Program-made: the position numbers and the translations under genes | The notes under the pieces: model-generated | Told to the model about the DNA's origin: nothing | The model's database searches: none | The model's input: the letters and a program-made list of their open reading frames with translations, nothing else | DNA from: Candidatus Poseidoniales archaeon | GTDB taxonomy: Archaea > Thermoplasmatota > Poseidoniia > Poseidoniales > Poseidoniaceae | NCBI GenBank assembly: GCA_009887135.1 | Contig: QXYA01000148.1 | Span: 4,497-12,988, forward strand | Direction: 5' to 3' | Length of the DNA: 8,492 nt | In this document: positions 1 to 7,000 of the stretch, piece by piece | Position numbering within the stretch: position 1 is the first letter of the stretch | How the letters are laid out: each line of letters opens with the position of its first letter

Positions 1-1383
1 GTAGGGGATATGAATCCAGGCGTAACAAATGGATATTCCTCCACATGTAACCAAATCGTATTTGGAAACACAGTTTTAGTTTCCTCTAATAATGGAATCA
101 ACGGCTGCGAATTGTGGATGCTTGATGTTGATAATACGCCGATAATGTTGAAAGATATTCATCCATCTGGAGATTCCATTCCAGGTAAGATCCTTGGACT
201 TCAATCCATGGAGACAGAACGTGGATTACGCTTCGTTTTTGATGCAGATGATGGCGTCCATGGTCGTGAATTATGGGTTTCTGATGGAACTGCTTCAGGG
301 ACATTGATGGTTGGAGATATTGAGACTGGAGATGGGATTGATTACACAAGTGAAATCACAGAATGGATGAATGGAGTTGTTTTCACCACAAATGGACAAC
401 AAGGACAACGGATGTGGTGGACAAACGGAAGTGTAACAACTTCAATCTGGCAAGCGCCTTGGCTTACAAGCAGTGCAAGTTCAGACTTGATGAATCAATC
501 CACATCTCTTTCCTCATTAGGTCAAAACATGCTGCTTGGTGATGATGATCGACTTTGGTTTGCAGCAAAAGAAGCCAATATTGGCCTTGAAGTGATGCAA
601 TTGGATTCACAGGGAACACTAACAATGTACGATCTTCATCCGTTTGGTGATTCTTCGCCATCAGAAGCAATGGTTTCCAACAATGGTTTGGTACTCGTTG
701 CTGCAGATGGAACTGGTCGTCAACTGGTATATCTCGATGGCACTGGTGGCCTTCAATGGCTTACTTCAATGACGAAGGAAGGTACAACCACACCCGTTAC
801 AACAATGGCTCCTAAGTTAGGATTGCATCAGATTGGAGATTCAATCATCTTTGATGTGGTTTATCGCGGCGCAGATGCCACGTTATTCTCATACTCCTTT
901 GCAACCTCAAATCTTGTTGAATTGAGTTCAACAATCCTTGCACCAGGTCATAGTCTCGAATCTGTTACAAATGGGAATACGATTTGGTTTGACTGTGTCC
1001 TTGCCAGCACAGGGATGGAGTTGTGCCAGACGGACGGAACCGTAGAAGGAACTCATCTCACAGTTGATTTGATGCAGGGCATAAGCAGTAGCCTACCTCA
1101 AGCCTTGATGTACACGGATTCAACATTGTTCGTTCTGGCTGAAGGAATTGATGAAACAGGAACCAATAGTGGCCATGCATTATGGGCAATCGATAATCAA
1201 GTTGCTACAGTGGCTTTTGATCCATATACAGGAATCGGAAATGATTCAAACGCAGGGACATATGGCGGTTTAATCGCTTCGTCAACACATGTATTTTTCA
1301 TTGCAGATGATGGAATTCACGGACATGAATTACATCAATACCTCTTGCCCTCGATTCAAGATCAATGGGTCGTTTGGACTTGA
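1..1383 (+). CDS. ELWxxDGT-repeat protein, probable extracellular beta-propeller-like protein (5' partial)
   Basis: The last 460 codons of a repeat protein are visible, ending with TGA at 1381-1383. The frame is open to base 1, and the ATG at base 10 lies inside a repeat (VGDMNPGVTNG matches the family's 'V.DINPG..G' stretch), so the true start is upstream and any signal peptide is not visible. About nine units of 45-59 residues can be laid out, with the 'ELW' position near residues 38, 90, 138, 197, 242, 295, 340, 393 and 443. The clearest unit is DDGVHGRELWVSDGTASGT (residues 83-101); another is MELCQTDGTVEGT (339-351). Other units keep only the spacing, the 'DDG.HG' turn or the 'D..P.G.S.P' stretch. 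Known: such repeats occur in secreted bacterial and archaeal proteins of mostly undefined function. Inferred: a beta-propeller-like extracellular protein. No catalytic motif, membrane helix or Trp-rich tail is seen at this C-terminus, which ends in WVVWT. The ligand is unknown. Confidence 0.85.
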   Translation, partial: VGDMNPGVTNGYSSTCNQIVFGNTVLVSSNNGINGCELWMLDVDNTPIMLKDIHPSGDSIPGKILGLQSMETERGLRFVFDADDGVHGRELWVSDGTASGTLMVGDIETGDGIDYTSEITEWMNGVVFTTNGQQGQRMWWTNGSVTTSIWQAPWLTSSASSDLMNQSTSLSSLGQNMLLGDDDRLWFAAKEANIGLEVMQLDSQGTLTMYDLHPFGDSSPSEAMVSNNGLVLVAADGTGRQLVYLDGTGGLQWLTSMTKEGTTTPVTTMAPKLGLHQIGDSIIFDVVYRGADATLFSYSFATSNLVELSSTILAPGHSLESVTNGNTIWFDCVLASTGMELCQTDGTVEGTHLTVDLMQGISSSLPQALMYTDSTLFVLAEGIDETGTNSGHALWAIDNQVATVAFDPYTGIGNDSNAGTYGGLIASSTHVFFIADDGIHGHELHQYLLPSIQDQWVVWT

Positions 1384-2204
1384 ACTCTGTCGATGCAATA
1401 CGAGCAGGAGATTCCAGGAACATAAGCTGGGTCAAGTTGTTGCTCTGGAAGCAAAGGCTCTCTACAGGCGAAGCACACAGTGGTTCCAGTTTCTGTTAAA
1501 TCAGGCTTTAGAGCAACGCGCTTATCGAATACAAAGCACTCTCCGTTCCAATGATCGCCTCCAACTTCTTGGAAGTAGCCAAGGATACCGCCTTCTAATT
1601 GTCTGACATTGGTAAAACCTGCATCTCGCATGATAACACTCGCTTTTTCACAACGTACACCACCAGTACAGAACATGACAATTTGTTTGTCTTTGAATGA
1701 AGCATCCATGTTTGCAACTGCTTCAGGAAAGGCTCTGAAGGTCCTTATGTCAAGTTCAATTGAATTGTGGAAACTACCTAACCGTGTTTCATACGTGTTT
1801 CTTGTGTCGAGTAAAACAAGGTCCTCATTATTTGAGAGGCGTTGATGCAGTTCATTTGGAAAGATCCGTCCTTCCTCAGAATCGATACGATCAAAATTTG
1901 GAAGACCTACTGAAATGATCTCGTTTTTCAATCGAACATTCATTCGATTAAATGGTTGTGCGTCTGAGGTCGATTCTTTGAAAGAAATATCATTGAAGCG
2001 TTCATCTTCAATGACCCAGTTTCGAAATTGGACAATGTTTGATTCAAGACCTGCAATGAAAATATTGATGCCTTCATGACTCAATAGAATAGTACCCTTC
2101 AATTCGAGTGAATCGCACTTGTGCTTGAACGGCTGTCGAAGAGTATCCCGATCAGGGATTGTGACGAATTTGTACCCAGCAATGTTGAGGTACTTCTCCG
2201 TCAT
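1362..2204 (-). CDS. trhO: TrhO-family rhodanese-domain protein (tRNA uridine-34 hydroxylase, YceA/UPF0176 family)
   Basis: 280 residues, complete, ATG start and TGA stop. In the family, TrhO makes 5-hydroxyuridine at the tRNA wobble position (U34), in the cytoplasm. Residues 1-100 form the N-terminal acylphosphatase-like part, with YLNIAGYKFV near the start and LSHEGIN at 41-47. Residues 115-215 are the rhodanese domain: LLDTRNTYETRLGSFHNSIE (131-150), the active-site loop CTGGVRCEKAS (179-189) with C179 as the expected catalytic cysteine, and LEGGILGY (203-210). The family motif FDKRV follows (226-230). The C-terminus carries four cysteines (C244-x2-C247 and C267-x2-C270) in a CFACREPL…YVPGISCSYC layout that resembles bacterial homologues and could bind a metal. 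The protein is shorter than E. coli TrhO (about 350 residues). The start is supported by conserved sequence beginning within five residues and a GAGGG six bases upstream. It follows nadE after 37 bases and its 3' end overlaps the convergent repeat-protein gene. Hydroxylase activity is inferred from family membership. Confidence 0.93.
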   Translation of the reverse strand: MTEKYLNIAGYKFVTIPDRDTLRQPFKHKCDSLELKGTILLSHEGINIFIAGLESNIVQFRNWVIEDERFNDISFKESTSDAQPFNRMNVRLKNEIISVGLPNFDRIDSEEGRIFPNELHQRLSNNEDLVLLDTRNTYETRLGSFHNSIELDIRTFRAFPEAVANMDASFKDKQIVMFCTGGVRCEKASVIMRDAGFTNVRQLEGGILGYFQEVGGDHWNGECFVFDKRVALKPDLTETGTTVCFACREPLLPEQQLDPAYVPGISCSYCIDRVQVQTTH

Positions 2205-2210
2205 GACTGA

Positions 2211-2215
2211 CCCTC
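2211..2215 (-). promoter_or_regulatory. Shine-Dalgarno-like ribosome binding site of trhO
   Basis: On the minus strand the bases read GAGGG, within AGAGGGT, six bases before the ATG at 2204. This is a good match to the anti-Shine-Dalgarno core and supports that start. A second GAGGG lies further upstream in the same 37-base gap but too far from the ATG. An own RBS fits translation as a downstream gene on a shared message. Confidence 0.6.
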
Positions 2216-2241
2216 TGGCTTTTCCCTCTTATCTTCACCGA

Positions 2242-3987
2242 TTAACGACGCCAATCATGACGACTTGCGAGAGGATGCCGCCAGCCTTGACCGAAAGCAC
2301 GAGGAGAAACACGAGGTGCAGGAGCCATTTGCCATCGCTTGTGCTCATTTGCCTCAAGTCGTCTAAGTACTGTAACAACAGTATCACGATCATGTCCTTT
2401 TGCCGCAATTTCGTCTGCTCCAAGACCATCTTCAATGTGATGCTTTAGGATAGAATCAAGAACAGTGTATGGAGGTAGTGTATCATCATCACGTTGGTCA
2501 GGAGCAAGTTCAGCAGATGGAGGTTTGGTCAGAGTTGAATCACTAACTGGAGCAACCTTTCCTTCTTTTACAGCTCGGTTGTTGAAGACGTTCGCTAAAC
2601 CATACACTTCCATCTTGTAGACATCGCCGAGAGGTGTGTATCCTCCTGCCATATCGCCATAGAGTGTGCAATAGCCTTGAGCCAGTTCAGATTTATTTCC
2701 AGTTGCAATTGCCATACGTTGTTGGGCATTCGCATGGGACATGACAAGAATTGCTCGCAATCGAGCCTGAATGTTTTCTCGAGCGACTGGAGATCCGTTC
2801 TTCAATACCGATTCGATTTGATTCTCAACCAAATGATGAAGATCATCGATTGGAAGTGAATCATATTCCATTCCCAAGGAATCCGCAGTATGCTTTGCAT
2901 CTGATTTTGAGTGCTCGGATGAGAATCGAGAAGGCATAGAAAGACCGAGTACATTCTCTGGACCGACAGCTGCACAGGCTACACATGCAGCAACTGCAGA
3001 ATCAATACCTCCACTTAAGCCAAGAACGATTCGTTTAATTCCTGATTTCCTACAATAATCTCGGAGGCCTAATACGACAGCATCGGCCAGAGCCTCGAGA
3101 ACTGTTTCCTCGTCCTGTTGAAGTTCATGTTCTCCAGAAAGTTGAGTCAAACCAGCACTCTCTCCATCTTCCATTGAAATCCATTGAGAACGAGTTGAGT
3201 CATTCACATCGATGAGAAGTATTCCTTCCTCCCAAGCGGGTGCAATCACCACATCTCCATTCGGCCATGCGCCCAGTGAACGGCCATCGAACAGAAGATC
3301 ATCGTTACCACCCACTTGGTTCGCAAGTAGGAATGGATGATTGAGACATTCAGCCGCTGTTCGAGCCACACGGAGCCGTGTTTGTATTTTCTCGGCATGA
3401 TATGGTGAAGCTGAAAGGTTGACTGTTGCATCGAGTTCTACGCCTTGACGTCCCCATTCTGCAAGTTGTTCAATCGGATCTGCATCGTACTTTGAAGGCG
3501 TTTCTCCCGAGACTTGCCAAGCATCCTCACATACAGTAACACCGAGTTCGAATGAGCCGTTAATGGTTCGAGCAATTCCTGGACGATCATCGGCATCAAA
3601 ATATCGGGCTTCATCAAACACATCATAGGTGGGAAGAAGTTGCTTTCGAGCAACAACTTTCGCAGGTGCTTGATTTCCGACGAGAAGAACACCGTTTCCA
3701 GGTTGTTCTCGATGATGTTCTGGTACAGTCGGTGTTCCAACAAGAACAGGTATGTCCACATTGATTTTCATCGCTGCTTCCTGGGCGATTTGTATGAAAC
3801 TTGGTTGCATCAGTAAATCTCTGGGTGGATATCCACAAATGGCAAGTTCAGTACTGACGCAAACAGAAGCACTATGCGATTGAGCTCGGCTAACCATCTC
3901 TTGTAAACGCTGAGCGTTTCCTACGATATCTCCAACCGTAGGATTGAGTTGAAGCAGGGCGATAAGTCCCTTGCTTTGATTGCCCAT
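2242..3987 (-). CDS. nadE: Glutamine-dependent NAD+ synthetase (two-domain)
   Basis: 581 residues, complete. It catalyses the last step of NAD+ biosynthesis: nicotinic acid adenine dinucleotide + ATP + glutamine to NAD+, AMP, PPi and glutamate, in the cytoplasm. Residues 8-260 are a nitrilase-type glutaminase with the Glu-Lys-Cys triad visible: E47 (STELAICGYPPRDLL), K115 (ARKQLLPTYDVFDEARYF) and C153 (VTVCEDAW); NLSASPYH is at 190-197. Residues 295-581 are the ATP-pyrophosphatase synthetase: LSGGIDSAVA (324-333) is the PP-loop, followed by GNKSELAQGYCTLYGDMAGG (430-449) and the C-terminal SPRAFGQGWRHP (561-572). Length is normal for the fused bacterial-type enzyme; many archaea instead have a shorter ammonia-dependent NadE of the synthetase domain only. 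The ATG is chosen because the conserved LLQLNPTVGDIVGN begins ten residues in. No strong RBS precedes it; only a loose GGCGGG lies 11 bases upstream. It is 38 bases downstream of the surface-protein gene and 37 bases upstream of trhO. Confidence 0.97.
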   Translation of the reverse strand: MGNQSKGLIALLQLNPTVGDIVGNAQRLQEMVSRAQSHSASVCVSTELAICGYPPRDLLMQPSFIQIAQEAAMKINVDIPVLVGTPTVPEHHREQPGNGVLLVGNQAPAKVVARKQLLPTYDVFDEARYFDADDRPGIARTINGSFELGVTVCEDAWQVSGETPSKYDADPIEQLAEWGRQGVELDATVNLSASPYHAEKIQTRLRVARTAAECLNHPFLLANQVGGNDDLLFDGRSLGAWPNGDVVIAPAWEEGILLIDVNDSTRSQWISMEDGESAGLTQLSGEHELQQDEETVLEALADAVVLGLRDYCRKSGIKRIVLGLSGGIDSAVAACVACAAVGPENVLGLSMPSRFSSEHSKSDAKHTADSLGMEYDSLPIDDLHHLVENQIESVLKNGSPVARENIQARLRAILVMSHANAQQRMAIATGNKSELAQGYCTLYGDMAGGYTPLGDVYKMEVYGLANVFNNRAVKEGKVAPVSDSTLTKPPSAELAPDQRDDDTLPPYTVLDSILKHHIEDGLGADEIAAKGHDRDTVVTVLRRLEANEHKRWQMAPAPRVSPRAFGQGWRHPLASRHDWRR

Positions 3988-4025
3988 AGTATAGCCAACC
4001 CGCCGTGATTCATAGCCCTAATGCC

Positions 4026-7000
4026 TTACTTGTATTGGAGAATCTCGCCGTTAGCATCTTTGTACCACCAACTCGAATCGTTCGGATCTTGCCACCACCA
4101 AACGCCATCAGCACCTTGAGTCCATCCGTCCGTAGAAGCAGACGTTGTCGCAGCAGAAGTTGTTGCAGCAGCAGCCTCAGGTACAAACAAATCCGCATCG
4201 GGGTCCTCAAATTCCTCTTCCTCATCTTCGAGATAATCGGAGTATTCATCCCATTCAATTTCAGATTTTGAACCGCGACGCACGGTTGCATTTCGTGCCA
4301 TCAAAAGCAAAGCACCAATGATTCCAACTGCTAACAGCAAGCCGACGGAGCCGAGAACTGGATTCACTTCTCCAAAGACGGTTTCGGTAAAGCTCGGTTC
4401 ACGCTGTGGACGTACGTCAATGGATGGCCCATTCGCCTTTTTCCCATTATCGAGGACAACTTCAATCCATTGTAAACCTTCTTTTTCAGGACCCCAATCC
4501 AGAAGAATAGTTCCAACTGCACCCTCTGCAACCTCAACATTAGCGTTTCGAAGAACGGAGGTGGTTCCATCGGCTCGAACAACTGAAATTGTGGCTGAAG
4601 TTGAACCATCAAGTGTTCCGGTATTCTTGACAAAGATTTGAACTGCGGTTGTCTCGCCTTCTTTCACGTTCAAACGGGAATATTGAATTGCAGGACTATC
4701 GAGGTCAAACGTCGGTCTTCTCCATTCCATAAGCCACGAGGTAACGGCATTCCCTGAGGATTCCCCATTTGCCCCAAGGACTTGATTACCAGCAAGATCA
4801 CGGCCTTCCACAAGGACGTTTACTGTTAACAGATCTATCAACATCTCATCGGTAATGACCGAGAGATCCATGGTTCCTGTTCCAACAAGATTGAGGCCAC
4901 TGATTTCAGTTCCTTGAAGTAAGAATGGAGCGTCTCCACCACGAAGGTAATCACCAGTCACAGTATCTTCAACCCACCATACTAATCGTAAGGATTCATA
5001 GTCGATACCGCCTTCTTCAGAAAGAACGATGGTGACTTCATGCTCATCAGCAGATAGAATTGCTCCGGGACGAGGTGTTTGAACTTCTTTGGGTTCAGGA
5101 CCGAGCCCGTCGACAATCATCCATTTCACTGATGATTCCTTTGCGGTGGAATCAATACCTTGTGGAGGCAAACAACCCACTGACCAAGTCAGTGGTATCG
5201 TTCCAGAAGTCGAGGGACTGACCAGTGGTACGTTCCAAATGCCATCGTATGTCTGAACAGAATAGGTCTGTCCTGCAAACATAACATCGACACTGCAATT
5301 GAATTCTGGCATCGTTGTTGTTTTCTCAAAGACAAGTCCTCCCGTGAGTTCAAACGGAGAATTCGGAGGAATACGTGCTCCATCTTCAAGGGAGGACCCT
5401 TGAGTCAAAACCAAAGATACTGTTTCTTGAGGAATCGTCAATGCAGGTGAAAATCGCCAGCGTAGGGCAGGGAATGTTTGGAGCACTTCTTGCCCAGCAC
5501 GATCGACAATTCGAACACTTGGTTCTCGGAACGTATCGCCCAAATCGGGTGTTGTCCATGCAAGTTCTAAATCAGCGACTAGGCGAGTATCCTTCTCATA
5601 CGGTCCAGCTTGTGCACCATTAAGGGCAAGCATATCGCATGAGTGAATGATGAGATGTATGCTACCTGAGGTACATGAATCTGTAACGAAATCCCAAGTA
5701 AACGATAACGGAGAAGTGAGAATATTTGATGCAAGTTGAATCTCAACAGTGGTCAGATCAGATGCACCATTTGGTTCACTCATATCAACACGAAGCGTGT
5801 ATGGCTGGCCTGGATGAAGCCAAGATTGAACTCCTCCATCCCAAGACATTGCATTTGAGGAAAGTGTAGGCGGGCCATCTGGTCCAAGTTGATACATGAA
5901 CAAATGTTCTCCGTCGGCAGAGGTTCCACCATCTTGCAAGGCTTGTCCTGAAGCATCATTTCCAACAAGGTATCCCGCAACTTTCTGACCCAATGATCCC
6001 ATTGAATCATCAAACAGAAGCGTATACAATCCCGTTGAGACTGTGAGGTCCGTTGGTATAATCAGCGACCTTGAATTGTATTCATCAGCGCTTGGCAATC
6101 CATTAAGATCGGTATCATCAGCCCATTCTCGCCAGAGCATGACCTGAACATTCGATGGTAAGAGAACTGGATCGAGGATTTGGAATTGAACGGTTTGACT
6201 GGTTGAAGCAACACGGTGGTCGTACCAATCAACACTCGAGAAAATCACAGAAGGCGAAGTTGGGTCAATCTTGAACGAACGGGTTTGTTCCGAATCATTG
6301 GTAATGTCCCCACCTTCTAGCGGAATCACTCGCACAGTCCATCCGAGGTCACCAAACGTAAACGGAGCAGCATCTGAAACGTTCCACATATCCCCATCAA
6401 GAGACGTTGTGTTCGCAACCATTGTCGAGCCTTGCCAAAGTTGAACTTCTGCATCACCATCAGCAAATGAATCAATCCCGTCTACTCCCTCATAGCCGAT
6501 ATCGATTGAAAAGTTTAGACCAGTACCTGCTGCTAGGTATTCCTTTGAAGATGAAACTGGTCCGTTGTCATCGGTGATAAGAACGGATTTAATGATCAAA
6601 TCGTTTTCTAATGCTTGAAGTCCTGCTCCGCCCCAGAAACTTTGACTTGGTCTTGAAACAACATCGTTATCCAAAACAACACGCATTGAAACGGACAGTT
6701 GTTGCTCATCATCCCAACCTTGCTCCATTCTGAATTGTACTGTCATCTCACTCATCGTTGCTGAGATACTGGTGACAGTGATCGGTTCAGTTGGGTGGAG
6801 TTCTACAAGATGACTATCGCCTTGGCCAAGGGGCGTGCCACCACCGACTGGAAGTAACCAGGTCGCATGATTCAGGTCCCCTTGTACATCCAAACGAACA
6901 AGGGTTGCGGAACGATCTGCATCAATACTGAACCTTGTCGTGAATGACATCCAACGTTGTGATGGTGTCATTGGCCAGGTTGCATTATCGATAGAAGCCG

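Noticed and set aside
10..1383. A complete 457-residue gene starting at the ATG at base 10
   Set aside because: The frame is open to the window edge and the residues before the ATG belong to the same repeat, so this is an internal methionine.
1289..1606. Plus-strand open frame bridging the end of the repeat protein and trhO, considered as a frameshifted C-terminus of the repeat protein
   Set aside because: Past 1383 it is antisense to trhO, its residues do not continue the repeat, and trhO there is clearly coding.
3988..4025. Promoter or terminator between the surface-protein gene and nadE
   Set aside because: The 38 bases hold no convincing TATA/BRE element, hairpin or T-run; an out-of-frame ATG at 4013 leads nowhere useful.
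4010..4291. Minus-strand 93-residue Arg/Leu-rich open frame over the 3' end of the surface-protein gene
   Set aside because: It overlaps the Trp-rich tail and acidic region in another frame; the Arg/Leu content is a by-product of the codons in the acidic and Ala/Thr-rich stretch.
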